Below, piece after piece: positions 36,879 through 47,174 of a stretch of DNA of 64,000 bases. The translations under genes were made by a program, and so were the position numbers. Below the pieces are notes generated by a model. The model searched no databases and had not been told where the DNA came from. It saw only the letters and a list, made by a program, of their open reading frames with translations. Positions within the stretch are counted from its first letter, which is position 1, and each line of letters begins with the position of its first letter. This DNA is from an uncultured Victivallales bacterium (lineage in GTDB: Bacteria; Verrucomicrobiota; Lentisphaeria; Oligosphaerales; JAFGRS01): the NCBI GenBank assembly GCA_903837355.1, contig CAILUI010000172.1, forward strand, positions 1 through 64,000, written 5' to 3'.

Positions 36879-38669
36879 TCACATGGCATCGAGTGTGCCG
36901 ATCGTCAGTGTCGCCAGGCCGTCTTGCAGAATGTCGCGAACCGTGACGCTCAGCCGCAAGCGCGCCAGCCGCTCGGCCGCGGTCGGAGCTGCCAGTACGG
37001 GGCAACTCCGCCAGAAGCGGCTGAAGTCCTTGGCCAGATCCAGCAGATAGCCCGCCAGGATCGAGGTATCGAGGGCCGCCGCGGCCCGCTGCATGGTCTC
37101 GGGGTACTGCGCGCAACGCAGGGCCAGCAGGCGCTCCTCGGGAAGATCGAGAGCGCTCGCGTCAACCGCCTCGGTGGGCAACGTTCCCGCTTTGCGCAGC
37201 ACCGAGGAGATGCGGGCGTAGGCATAGAGCACATACGGGCCAGTGTCGCCCTCGAAGGTGATACTGGCCTGCGGATCGAAGAGGATCGTGGTGCGCGGAC
37301 TGACCTTCAGCAGCATGAACTTCAGCGCCGCCATGGCGATGACCCGCGCCCGCTCGTCGAGGTTCTCGGGGGCACCGTCCGTAGCGCGCTCCAGCGTCGC
37401 CTGTCGCGCCAGGGCCTCCATCTCGTCGAACAGGTCGTCGGCATCGACCACGGTGCCCTCGCGACTCTTCATCCTGCCGGTCGGCAGGTTGACCATGCCG
37501 TAGGCCATGTGGACGAGACGGTCGGCCCAGGGGTAGCCGAGGGCTTTGAGGATCGCAAAGAGGATGTGGAAGTGGTGGATCTGCTCGTCGCCGACGACCC
37601 AGATCTGCTGATCGGGGGCGTAGTCGCGCTGCTTGAGCAGGGACGTCCCGATGTCCTGCGTCACGTAGACACTGGTGCCATCGCTGCGCAGCACCACCTT
37701 GGTGCCGAGATTCTTGTCGGCGAAGTCAATGACCACGGCCCCATCCTCGCGGCGCCGGAAGACGCCGCGGTTCAGGCCTTCCAGGATGGTCTCGCGCCCC
37801 AGGGTGTAGGTCTGGCTCTCGAGGTAGGTGTGCTCGAACTGCACGCCCATGCGGCCGTAGGTTGCCGCGAAGCCGGCGAGCACCCAGCCGTTCATGGTCT
37901 CCCACAGCCGGCGCACCTCGACCTCGCCCTGCTCCCAGGCCACCAGCATGTCCTGGGCGGCGCGGCCGACCTCGGTTTCGAGGAAGAGCTCGTCCGAGGA
38001 CTTGCCGGCCAGCTCCGGTCGGGCGCTGCACAAGGCCGCCATCTGGCGCCGCAGTTCGGCGTCGAACTTCACGTAGTACTCGCCGACCAGGTGGTCGCCC
38101 TTGGTGCCGGTCGAAGCCGGTGTCGCCCCCTGCCCCAGGCGCTGATAGGCCAGCATGCTCTTGCAGATGTGGATGCCGCGGTCGTTGATCAGGTTCACCC
38201 GCACCACGTCGTGCCCAACGCGCGCCAACAACGCCGCGGTCGCCATGCCGACACTGTTATTGCGGACGTGGCCAAGGTGCTGCGGCTTGTTGGTGTTGGG
38301 GGCCGAGAACTCGATGAGCACGCGGCGGCGCTGGGCGGCGGGCAACTGCACCGCTGCCAGCAGCTCCTCCGGCCGCGAGACCGTGTCGCGCCACAGCGCG
38401 GCCGGCTTCAGGGTGATGTTGGCAAAGGCCTTGACCACGGTGGCCGACTGCACGTCGGCGTGGCTCGCGAGGTACGCGGCGACCAGCTCGGCGATCTGGA
38501 CGGGGCTGCGCCGGAGTTGGCGCGCCAGCAGGAAGCCGTTGACGGTCACGTCCGCGCCGAACTCGGACGGGCACAGCTCCACGGGCAGATCGGTGACCGG
38601 CACCCCGCAGGTGGTCGATAGGTGCTGCTCGAGATCACTGACAAAGGCAAACTTCATAGGGTCGTTCAT
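36879..38669 (-). CDS. argS: Arginyl-tRNA synthetase
   Basis: IEFSAPNTNKPQHLGHVRNNSVG (HIGH-type region), VYVTQDIGTSLLKQRDYAPDQQIWVVGDEQIHHF, GRMKSREGTVVDADDLFDE. Confidence 0.96.
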   Translation of the reverse strand: MNDPMKFAFVSDLEQHLSTTCGVPVTDLPVELCPSEFGADVTVNGFLLARQLRRSPVQIAELVAAYLASHADVQSATVVKAFANITLKPAALWRDTVSRPEELLAAVQLPAAQRRRVLIEFSAPNTNKPQHLGHVRNNSVGMATAALLARVGHDVVRVNLINDRGIHICKSMLAYQRLGQGATPASTGTKGDHLVGEYYVKFDAELRRQMAALCSARPELAGKSSDELFLETEVGRAAQDMLVAWEQGEVEVRRLWETMNGWVLAGFAATYGRMGVQFEHTYLESQTYTLGRETILEGLNRGVFRRREDGAVVIDFADKNLGTKVVLRSDGTSVYVTQDIGTSLLKQRDYAPDQQIWVVGDEQIHHFHILFAILKALGYPWADRLVHMAYGMVNLPTGRMKSREGTVVDADDLFDEMEALARQATLERATDGAPENLDERARVIAMAALKFMLLKVSPRTTILFDPQASITFEGDTGPYVLYAYARISSVLRKAGTLPTEAVDASALDLPEERLLALRCAQYPETMQRAAAALDTSILAGYLLDLAKDFSRFWRSCPVLAAPTAAERLARLRLSVTVRDILQDGLATLTIGTLDAM

Positions 38670-38762
38670 CCCGCTGACTCGCCGCGTTCACGATCCGCTG
38701 GGTCCGCTCGGCATACGAGCTGACGCGGAGCGCGTTAACATAGCCACGGCGGGGAGCCCTGT

Positions 38763-39611
38763 CTAAAGGCGGCAGGTGCGGATGTCGGTGACGATGATAC
38801 CCCGTGCGCCGAGAGCATGGAGCTCGTCCATGATGCGGTTCACCTGCACCCGCCGGCTCATGGCCTTGACCGCTACCCAACCGGGCTTGCTCAGAGGCGC
38901 CACGGTGGGCGACTCGATGCCCGGCGTGGTCCGGCAGGCGGCGGCGAGACAGGTCTCGGGGACGTCGTACTCGACCATCACATAGTCGCGCGCCACGATG
39001 ATCCCTTCGAGCCGCTTGGCAAAGGTACGCACGTCCGCTCCGGCCGCCGCCAGGCCGGCACGACCAATCAGGACTCCCTCGGACTTCAGGATGGGCTCGC
39101 CCACCAGACTCAGCCCGGCCTGGCGCAGGGTCTCGCCGCTCTCCACCACGTCGGCGATGACGTCGGCCACGCCGAGCTGAATGGAGATCTCGACGGCCCC
39201 ATCCAGGCGCACGATCGTGACCTCGAGGCCGCGGGCAGCCATGTCGGCCGCCACCAGATTCGGGTACGAGGTGGCCACGCGCAAGCCGCCGAAACGGTCG
39301 ACGGTCAGCCCCGAGTCCTTCGGCGCCGCGTAGTGAAAAGCCGAGCGGCCAAAGCCCAGCGCCATCAACTCCTCGACGCCGGCGCTGCTGTCTCGGACCA
39401 GATCCCGCCCCGTGATGCCAAGATCCAGCACGCCCTCGCCGACATAGACCGCGATGTCACGCGGCCGCAGGAAGTAGAACTCGACCCCGTTTCCCGCATC
39501 CTGCAACCGCAGTTCACGGTCGCTGCGGCGGCACCGGTAGCCGGCCTCCTTGACCAGGGCGACGGCATCGTCGGACAGCGCACCCTTGTTGGGCAGTGCG
39601 ATCTGAAGCAT
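38763..39611 (-). CDS. hisG: ATP phosphoribosyltransferase, long form
   Basis: MLQIALPNKGALSDDAVALVKEAG...DLGITGRDLVRD...GVADVIADVVESGETLRQAGL; C-terminal regulatory region. Confidence 0.95.
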   Translation of the reverse strand: MLQIALPNKGALSDDAVALVKEAGYRCRRSDRELRLQDAGNGVEFYFLRPRDIAVYVGEGVLDLGITGRDLVRDSSAGVEELMALGFGRSAFHYAAPKDSGLTVDRFGGLRVATSYPNLVAADMAARGLEVTIVRLDGAVEISIQLGVADVIADVVESGETLRQAGLSLVGEPILKSEGVLIGRAGLAAAGADVRTFAKRLEGIIVARDYVMVEYDVPETCLAAACRTTPGIESPTVAPLSKPGWVAVKAMSRRVQVNRIMDELHALGARGIIVTDIRTCRL

Positions 39612-39633
39612 GGCGGGGCTCCTTCTTCTCCGG

Positions 39634-40989
39634 TCAACGCGACAGGGTGTCGAGATAGCGCTGCAGTTCGGGGTCCAACTCACGCTCGGCACGGGCATAG
39701 CGCCCGACGATTTCCAGCGGCAGCGCAAAACGGCGCTCGGCGGGAACGAAGCGCCGTTCCTGCTCGTCGAGATAGGCGTCCAGCAACCGCTGCCGCGCCA
39801 GGGCCTGCCCGAACTGCTTGCGGGCTGCCCGCAAGGCATTGCGCGCGGCCCGCGTGCGGCCTGCCGCCAACTCGTCGCAGGCTTCGCTGTACAGGCTGAT
39901 GGGTTTCTGCAGCAGATAGGGTGCGTCTTTGAGCAGTTCGAACAGGTCGTGCTGCAGTCTGCCGATGGCACCGTTCTCCAGCGGCAGGGCGGCAAGCCGT
40001 TGCGGTACGTCCTCGAGCGGTACGCGGTTCCCGCGCGAACCGATGTCTGCGGGCGCGGCAACGGTCACGGTGACCAGGGCCTCGAAGCGCTCTGCCGTGC
40101 TGTCGGTATCGCTGACGCGCCGGCCCTGACGGCTGCCGTCTGCCGCCGCGCGTGCATACCAGGACTGCAGCGTCTCGCCGGGGGCCAGCACCTCCTGCAG
40201 CACGAAGCGGAGCGCTTCCGGCGGAGTCCGCCCGCGCGCGTCCAGTTCCAGCAGCCGCTGTCCAGCGTCCGGGCCGGCCGCCTCGAGCACGCAGAGCGCC
40301 AGCAGGTCGCAGTGCAGCGCATACAGGCGGTAGAGAACCGTGGCCTCGGGAGGCACCGGGTGCTCCAGCAGGCGCTCGACCTCCGGGTAGATGCCGCGCT
40401 GAAAGGCAAAGCGTGCCGGTTCGTAGTCGGGCGCAAAACGCCCATCGCGCTCCCGGTTCCCGAAGAGCACCCGGTTGGTCAGGGCCGCCGCCAGCCACTC
40501 GGCCGAGGGCATGAGCGGCGGGTTGGCGTCCTCTGCGGCCATGAACCGACGTTGCAGGAGCGCGCGCAGCAACCGGTGCGTCACCCGTTCCATCGTGTCA
40601 TCAGGGCCAAAGGAAAGCGAAAGCGGTTCCGCCACCACGCCGACGCTGGCGCCACTGTCTGCAAAGTGGATTCGCAACATCCTGGGCGGCTCCAGCGCGC
40701 GGCCGGCAAACTCGTCGACCGCGGCGACGCAGGCCAACGCAAAACGCTGCCAGGTCTTGGTGGTCTGCTCGCCCTTGCAGGTGATGCGCAGGCGCGCCTC
40801 GATGAGGGCCTGGGGTTCCGCGGCCTGGGTGGACCAACCGGCCACGCCCAGCAGCAGGAGCGCCAGCATCGCGCCGTGCCAGTACGCGACCGGTGGCCGC
40901 GCCGCCGCCCGCTCTGGGCCCTGGCGCAGCGTGACGAGCGGGGGGCTCGGTCGCGGACTCTGCATGGAAGTGCGCCTGGTCACCTGCAC
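39634..40989 (-). CDS. Hypothetical secreted/membrane-anchored protein
   Basis: N-terminal hydrophobic AMLALLLLGVAGWSTQA; no recognised family. Confidence 0.7.
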   Translation of the reverse strand: MQVTRRTSMQSPRPSPPLVTLRQGPERAAARPPVAYWHGAMLALLLLGVAGWSTQAAEPQALIEARLRITCKGEQTTKTWQRFALACVAAVDEFAGRALEPPRMLRIHFADSGASVGVVAEPLSLSFGPDDTMERVTHRLLRALLQRRFMAAEDANPPLMPSAEWLAAALTNRVLFGNRERDGRFAPDYEPARFAFQRGIYPEVERLLEHPVPPEATVLYRLYALHCDLLALCVLEAAGPDAGQRLLELDARGRTPPEALRFVLQEVLAPGETLQSWYARAAADGSRQGRRVSDTDSTAERFEALVTVTVAAPADIGSRGNRVPLEDVPQRLAALPLENGAIGRLQHDLFELLKDAPYLLQKPISLYSEACDELAAGRTRAARNALRAARKQFGQALARQRLLDAYLDEQERRFVPAERRFALPLEIVGRYARAERELDPELQRYLDTLSR

Positions 40990-40998
40990 CCGCCGGCA

Positions 40999-41889
40999 CT
41001 AGAAGTGCTTCTGTTGGAACGTGCAGATCGCTGTCAGTAAGTCCAGCGCCTGGCGTACGCTCCCATCGCCGTCGCCCGTCGGCACAGCGGGGTTTCCACG
41101 ACCGTGCCACGGACCGCTGGCGTCGGTGCCAGCCGCAGCGCCAGGAACATCCGGCTGCAGGGGATCGATGCGGCCGCTGGCGGGGATCTCCGGTAGCATC
41201 ACCTCGAGGTCGCCGGCAAGCCGCACCGGCCGTAGCGGGTACGGGAGTCCGCGCGTCGGCTCGCCCAGGATCACGGCCCCGTGCGCCGTGCGCAGGCCGG
41301 CGGCGAGCACCTCGGCGGCGGCCCGCGTCTTACGATTCACGATAACCACGGTGGGGTGACCCCACGAGCCGATCAGGGTGGCACCCGCCGCCGCCGCGCT
41401 CAGGTCGTTGCCGGCGCTGTCCCGCAGATCGACCACGGTGCCATCGTACACCGGGCCCGACAGGCGGCCTTTGGCGGCGGACAGGGCCTGCTCCAGGCCG
41501 GCTTCGACGGCCCCGATCTGCACATAGCCGAAGCGTCCAGCCCCACCCTCGACACGCGTCAGCAGCGCCACCGGCACCGCGCTGTTGGCGGATTCCGGAG
41601 CCACGACCACCACACCGCCTGAGGCAAAAGCATCGAGCAACGCCTGGCAGGCGATGCGACGCAGCTCGGCCTCGGCGCCAGGCACAAGCTGCCGGGAGCG
41701 TAACTCGCCCAGCAGGTCCGACAGCGCCTCACGCACCGCCGCCGCCGTCACCGGCTCCGGCGGCAAGACCTCGGCCGCGTCCAGTCGGGCACACGCTGCC
41801 AGACTGGCCACGGCGCACGCCCGGAGCAGTCGCCCTAGCGGCAGGCGGAACGAACCGCGCCCGTTACCCGGGTTGTCCTGAAACCTCAC
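40999..41889 (-). CDS. S41-like peptidase homologue, possibly catalytically degenerate
   Basis: [15 protein letters not shown]...[35 protein letters not shown] resembles the S41 core but lacks the usual SASAxE serines. Confidence 0.6.
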   Translation of the reverse strand: MRFQDNPGNGRGSFRLPLGRLLRACAVASLAACARLDAAEVLPPEPVTAAAVREALSDLLGELRSRQLVPGAEAELRRIACQALLDAFASGGVVVVAPESANSAVPVALLTRVEGGAGRFGYVQIGAVEAGLEQALSAAKGRLSGPVYDGTVVDLRDSAGNDLSAAAAGATLIGSWGHPTVVIVNRKTRAAAEVLAAGLRTAHGAVILGEPTRGLPYPLRPVRLAGDLEVMLPEIPASGRIDPLQPDVPGAAAGTDASGPWHGRGNPAVPTGDGDGSVRQALDLLTAICTFQQKHF

Positions 41890-42364
41890 GATCGGCCGCC
41901 TCCACCTTGGACCGCTGCTGGGTCCGGTACTCCTCGAGACGCCGCAGTAGCCCCGCGTCGTTCAGCGCCAGAATCTGGGCCGCCAACAGGGCCGCGTTCA
42001 GCGCTCCGCCGCTGCCGATAGCCACCGTGGCGACCGGAATGCCTCCCGGCATCTGCACCGTCGCCAGCAGGGCGTCGAGCCCGTTGAGCGCGCCGCCCTC
42101 GACCGGAATGCCAATCACCGGCAGCAGCGTGTGCGCCGCGCAGACGCCGGCCAGATGCGCCGCGCCTCCGGCCGCCGCGATAATGACCCCGAAACCGCTC
42201 TCCCGGGCGCTGGTCACAAACGCCGCCACGGCCTCCGGGGTGCGGTGCGCACTCATCACGCGGACCACATGCGGGACCCCGAGTGCCTGCAGTGTGCTGA
42301 TGCACCCTTCAAGCTTGGGCAGGTCATTCTTGCTGCCCATCAATATCGCCACCTGCCGTGTCAT
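41864..42364 (-). CDS. purE: N5-carboxyaminoimidazole ribonucleotide mutase
   Basis: [42 protein letters not shown]...[26 protein letters not shown]. Confidence 0.96.
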   Translation of the reverse strand: MTRQVAILMGSKNDLPKLEGCISTLQALGVPHVVRVMSAHRTPEAVAAFVTSARESGFGVIIAAAGGAAHLAGVCAAHTLLPVIGIPVEGGALNGLDALLATVQMPGGIPVATVAIGSGGALNAALLAAQILALNDAGLLRRLEEYRTQQRSKVEAADREVSGQPG

Positions 42365-42548
42365 CGTCGGCTCTGCTCCTTCGTCAGCAACCACTCCGCC
42401 AGGCACCGTTCAACCACCCCGGCTCTGACCGCGGTGCACGGCCCTGAAAATAGCCGCCCAGTCGCCCCGGCGCAACCGCTGCGAGGCAGTTGCCAGGGCG
42501 TCCGGATGCGCAGCGCGATGGGCGAGGGACAAGCACCGCCACGCTGCC

Positions 42549-45497
42549 TCAGGAGGGCGTCTCGGCAACCGTCTTACGGATCGCCTGGTTCCGTGTGCTT
42601 TGCGGGCAATCGGGGCCGCGGCCCAGCGCCCACGCGACCTGCTGGTTCAGGTCCTGGATGCGGAAGGGCTTGTGGATGTACGCCAGCACTCCGTCCTCCA
42701 GCATGCCCTGCACGTCACCATCCAGACTGTAGCCGGTGGCGAGGATGGCTCTGAGTTGGGGATTGATCACGCGCATGGCGGCGAAGGCGTCGCGGCCATT
42801 CATCTTCGGCATGTTCATGTCCAGAATGACGAGGTCGATGTCTGGCCATGACCTGCGGTAGCAGTCGACGGCTTCACTGCCGTCAGTGGCCGTGAGCACG
42901 GAGTGCCCCTGGCGACGCAGCAGTTTGGCGGTGAACTCTCTGACGATCTCTTCGTCGTCCGCGATCAGAATCCTGGCGTGGGCAGTCGGGCGAGGCGCGG
43001 GCTCAGCGCTGCCTTCCGGCCCCGGTGGCTCCGCTGCGGTCCGCCCCTCTGGCCCGTCCTGCCGCAGCAGCGGGAGGAGAAGGGTCATGGTGGTGCCTTT
43101 GCCGAGTTCACTATGGACCGCAATCGCGCCGTGATGGTTGACCACGGTGCCGTGGACGGAGGCTAATCCCAGACCCGTGCCTTTGCCGGGTTCCTTCGTC
43201 GTGAAAAAGGGCTCGAACAGGCGCGCTTGGGTCGGCGCGTCCATGCCCGTTCCGGAGTCGGTCACCGCGATGCGCACATAGTCTCCGGGAGCCATATCGA
43301 ACCGGCTGCTGGCGCAGCGTTCCCGGTCCAGCGTGACGAGGTCCGTCGCGAACCGGAGTTCACCCCCCGTCGGCATGGCATCGCGGGCGTTCAGCCCGAG
43401 ATTGAGCAGTGCATTGACCAACTGCGTCGGATCGCCAATGGTCGTCGGCGGCTGGGCGTCAAGGCACTGGCGGATGCGGATGCGCTTGTCGACACTGCGT
43501 TCAAGCAGAGCGCTGACCTCGGCCACACACTCATGGATGTTGACCGGTACCGTGCGGTACTTGCCCTTACGCGAGAACGCCAGCAACTTGCTGGTCAAGT
43601 CGCTGCTCCGTGCACACAACCGGAGAATGCCCTCGACGGCGCCGCGGGGTTCCGCATTTTGGGTCATCGTCAGCAGCAGGTCCGCGTAGTTCACGATGCC
43701 AGCGAGTTGGTTGTTGAAATCGTGGGCAACACCGCCCGCGAGCTGCCCGATCGCTTCCAGCTTCTCGGACTGTCGGAGGCGCTCCGCGCTCTCGCGTAAG
43801 GCCGCCTCGGCTTGCTTGCGTTCGCTGACGTCGCGGACGATGGCCCACATCGCCGACGGCTGTCCGTCGGCATCGCGGATCAGCGACGTGCGCAGCTCCA
43901 CCGGGAAGAACATCCCGTTCTTGCGCCGGTACTCCTTCTCATAGACGCCGGAGAAGCCTTGCGGCAGGATCTGCTCCTCGACGATGCGCGACTCGAAAGC
44001 GCGCCACTTCTCCGGGGTAAGGTCCTGGTAGGTTACCTTGCTCAACTCGGCCGCGCTGAAGCCGAGCATGTCACGGTAGCTCTGGTTGCACTCCAGAATA
44101 TGTCCCGCCATATCGACCAGCACGAAGGCGTCCGTCATGCTCTCGTGGAGCCGTCGGTACTTCTGTTCCGATTGCCGCAGGGCCTCTTCCGCCCGCTTGT
44201 GCTCAGTGATGTCGCGCACAAAGGTCACCAACTGCCCACCTGCACCCGGCTGGTACTGGACGCTGACCTCCACGTCGTACTGGGTTCCGTCCTTGCGGCG
44301 GTGCCGTGACTCGAAACGGTCCTGGCCCCGCGCCACGATCCTGTCGATGTGCTGAGCCACGCCGCCAACTCCCTCGGTGACGGTCAGATCGGGAATGCGC
44401 ATGGCCAGCAGCTCTGCCCTGCTGTAGCCGCTCATCCGGCAGTAGGTCTCGTTCGCCTCCAACAGACGCCCCTCTGTGTCTGTCTGCCAGAAGCCGTCCA
44501 TGGCCGTCTGCAGGATGGTCCGGAGCCGGTTCGCATCCCCTTCATGACGCTTCCACGAAAACCACAGAAACCCGGTGGCGATCCAGACACCCGCCAGGAA
44601 CAGCAGCACCATCAACAGGGTGGTCAGACGGTCTACTCTCCACTGCGCCAGGTAGTCTTCCTCGGCCAGGCTGACCACCACGAAGAGGGGTGCCCCAGCG
44701 ACCCGCTGGAAGGTTAGCGTCCCCCTGGATTGGCTGGTGGCCGCCGTGACGGTATGATCCCTCTGCATTGGCTCTGCGCCGAAGGTCGCCAGAAGCTCGC
44801 TGGAGTAGGTTCGCGCGCCGACGGCCGGCGTCCCGTCGTCGGCCGCGGCCGGATGGCTTGCCACGAAGCCGCCGTCCGTGTCGCAGAGCGTCAGCGTTCC
44901 GCCTCTGCCCACGTCGAAGCCTGCGAGTACCTTCTGGAAATGCTCAAGGAAGACGGGGGCGACCACGACGCCTCCAAAGCTGCCATCGGGTTGCTGGTAA
45001 CGTCGGGCGGAGGTGATCACCCAGCGGCGAGTGAACTTGCCGACGATGGGCTTCGTAACGAACACCCCAGCCTGCGGATGGTCCCGGAGGAACGGGAAAT
45101 ACGGACGATCCGCGAAGCTTGCGGCCGGATCCGCGGACGGGTTCCCAAGAATGACGGCGCCGTCCGCATCGCTGACGCGGAGGGCCACCGCTTCCGGGAG
45201 GAGCGCCTCCTCACGGGCGAGGAGCCCATCGAGGCGCGTACGATCGATGCCGCCGGTCGCCAGTCCCCTCTCCATCTCGCCGGTGACCGAGAGCAGCGTG
45301 TGGTCAATGCGCGTGAGGGTGGAGGCGAGGTTCTGGTCGATGGCTCGGGCCAGGTTCTGGCTCTGGACCTCGGCGTTTCGCGTGGCGTAATCACGGCTGA
45401 CGACCAGGCTACGAGCGGCCAGCAGGATAGCGCCCAGGCTGACGGCGATAGCCACCACCAGATAGGCCTTGCCAAAGTGCAGTCTGCGGGTGCTCAT
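42549..45497 (-). CDS. Hybrid sensor histidine kinase (Cache-like N-terminus, PAS, HisKA, HATPase, REC)
   Basis: PAS-type segments, phospho-acceptor GGVAHDFNNQLAGIVNYADLL, GTGLGLASVHG, and receiver DLVILDMNMPKMNGRDAFAAM. Confidence 0.93.
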   Translation of the reverse strand: MSTRRLHFGKAYLVVAIAVSLGAILLAARSLVVSRDYATRNAEVQSQNLARAIDQNLASTLTRIDHTLLSVTGEMERGLATGGIDRTRLDGLLAREEALLPEAVALRVSDADGAVILGNPSADPAASFADRPYFPFLRDHPQAGVFVTKPIVGKFTRRWVITSARRYQQPDGSFGGVVVAPVFLEHFQKVLAGFDVGRGGTLTLCDTDGGFVASHPAAADDGTPAVGARTYSSELLATFGAEPMQRDHTVTAATSQSRGTLTFQRVAGAPLFVVVSLAEEDYLAQWRVDRLTTLLMVLLFLAGVWIATGFLWFSWKRHEGDANRLRTILQTAMDGFWQTDTEGRLLEANETYCRMSGYSRAELLAMRIPDLTVTEGVGGVAQHIDRIVARGQDRFESRHRRKDGTQYDVEVSVQYQPGAGGQLVTFVRDITEHKRAEEALRQSEQKYRRLHESMTDAFVLVDMAGHILECNQSYRDMLGFSAAELSKVTYQDLTPEKWRAFESRIVEEQILPQGFSGVYEKEYRRKNGMFFPVELRTSLIRDADGQPSAMWAIVRDVSERKQAEAALRESAERLRQSEKLEAIGQLAGGVAHDFNNQLAGIVNYADLLLTMTQNAEPRGAVEGILRLCARSSDLTSKLLAFSRKGKYRTVPVNIHECVAEVSALLERSVDKRIRIRQCLDAQPPTTIGDPTQLVNALLNLGLNARDAMPTGGELRFATDLVTLDRERCASSRFDMAPGDYVRIAVTDSGTGMDAPTQARLFEPFFTTKEPGKGTGLGLASVHGTVVNHHGAIAVHSELGKGTTMTLLLPLLRQDGPEGRTAAEPPGPEGSAEPAPRPTAHARILIADDEEIVREFTAKLLRRQGHSVLTATDGSEAVDCYRRSWPDIDLVILDMNMPKMNGRDAFAAMRVINPQLRAILATGYSLDGDVQGMLEDGVLAYIHKPFRIQDLNQQVAWALGRGPDCPQSTRNQAIRKTVAETPS

Positions 45498-45498
45498 G

Positions 45499-46665
45499 TC
45501 AGTATCTCGGCGAGGCGGCGCGGCGTTGACGACCCAGGGTGCCGCTGGCCACCCGGTGCATCCGCTCCATCTGGTCTCTGCGCTGACGGCTTACACAGGG
45601 GCAGGCCGCGAGCCCGATGTGGCGGTCCGCTCCGCCGTAGTAGAGGAGCCATTCGCCCTTGAAAGGGACCAGTCCATTGGCCACCACTGCCGGCCCCACG
45701 AACCCCGCCAACTCCCAGTCCGTCTCCGGCTTGATAAACGGCCGGTCAAGCCGCTGCACGACCGTGGGTGAGTCGCCGTGGCCAAGGAGCGCCTGGCCCA
45801 GGCTCCAGGCCTCGGCGGGAAGCGCTGGATCGGCTCCATTCAGGGCATTGTAGAAGAGCAGAATGCCTTCGGGATGATGCAGCGCCGCCGCCCCTGCTTC
45901 GCGTGTTCCACTGTCAAAAAGTGTTCCGAGATCCTGACCCCATGGCGTCCTGCCGAGGGGCTCCCAATCGATCAGATTGTCGGACCTGGCAACTTCGCAG
46001 CGGAGACCGAAGAACATGAGGTACTGGCCGTCGATCCTCGTCGCGATCAGCCGGGAACCTTCCCGCCGGCTCACCACCACGCCACTGCGCGTGCCGGGAA
46101 CGCGAGCCGGCGCGAGCCGCGCAAAAGCCGGCCCCCGTTTGGTCCAATGAAGCAGGTCCTTCGAGGTAGCCACCAGCAGCGTGTCCTGTCTGCCGGACCA
46201 GGCCGTGTAGTTCATGAAGTAGGTGCCGGCATCATCCTCGACGACGTGCAGGTCTTCGCAACCGCCTTCCCACTCGTAGATCCGGCTGGAGTCGGGCGCG
46301 GGGTACAGCACGGGTTTCCCCAGACGGGTGAAGCTGCGGCCATCCTCGCTCCACGCCATCCCGATGCGGCAGGTTCGTCCCCACGCGCTGGGCTTGGGGC
46401 CATCGTCGGCGCGGTAGAGCAAGTACACCTTGCCATCCCGGACGATGGCGGCAGGGTTGTAGACGTTCTGCTCTTCCCAGCGCACGACCTTCTGTTCGAT
46501 GGGGCAGTTGAAGGTCGAATCGGGCGTGGGCGAGAGCACGGGCGTGGGCAGTTTGATGAAAGGTCCCAGTGACCATGGTGCCCCGGCGGAACTCGCGGCG
46601 GGTGCACCCGTGATTCCCTTCACTGTCGGCAGCGCGTCCCCCGCCTCTTTGCCTGACGTGTCCAT
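45499..46665 (-). CDS. GH130-like glycosidase/phosphorylase (beta-propeller); start uncertain
   Basis: NVYNPAAIVRDGKVYLLYRADD, GGCEDLHVVEDDAGTYFMNYTAW, LLYYGGADRHIGLA. Confidence 0.85.
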   Translation of the reverse strand: MDTSGKEAGDALPTVKGITGAPAASSAGAPWSLGPFIKLPTPVLSPTPDSTFNCPIEQKVVRWEEQNVYNPAAIVRDGKVYLLYRADDGPKPSAWGRTCRIGMAWSEDGRSFTRLGKPVLYPAPDSSRIYEWEGGCEDLHVVEDDAGTYFMNYTAWSGRQDTLLVATSKDLLHWTKRGPAFARLAPARVPGTRSGVVVSRREGSRLIATRIDGQYLMFFGLRCEVARSDNLIDWEPLGRTPWGQDLGTLFDSGTREAGAAALHHPEGILLFYNALNGADPALPAEAWSLGQALLGHGDSPTVVQRLDRPFIKPETDWELAGFVGPAVVANGLVPFKGEWLLYYGGADRHIGLAACPCVSRQRRDQMERMHRVASGTLGRQRRAASPRY

Positions 46666-47174
46666 CGCCTTCGCTGTCACCGGAGCTCCTGCCTTGCTCA
46701 AACGCTTGTCCGTCGATTCCCGCCTGGTCACGGCGCTACAGTCGCTGCGGGCTGGCGGGGTTTCAAGGCCACCGTGTGGCAGAAGAGCTGGCGGCGGCCG
46801 TGGGTGGTGCGCCAGCGGGCGGGCGTGGGGTCTATGCGCCCGTCCAGTCCTAGGTATCCGTGGAGCCGGGCACCGCGGGGTGGCGAAGCCCCCGCGGCGG
46901 CGTCCTTCCCTTGGAGGGCGGAACTCCGCGGGTCCTGCGGACGGCGGGCTGCCCCGCCGAGCCGACGCGAGCAGCGGGAGCGGGGTCACCCTCTCGGCTC
47001 ACCGGCGCGCGCGTCCTGCCATGGCAGGATTCGCCCTCCAGCCAAGCCCCCGGCTGGCGCCGGACATACCGACAGGCGAACTACGAGTCCCGTACCCCGT
47101 CATGGGTCATGGGTCATTCAGCGGTCCAAATACAGGGCACTTGCCTGCGGGTGGCTCCTGCCCGCGTCCCGCCG

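Noticed and set aside
36924-38621. 565-aa plus-strand ORF
   Set aside because: Antisense to argS.
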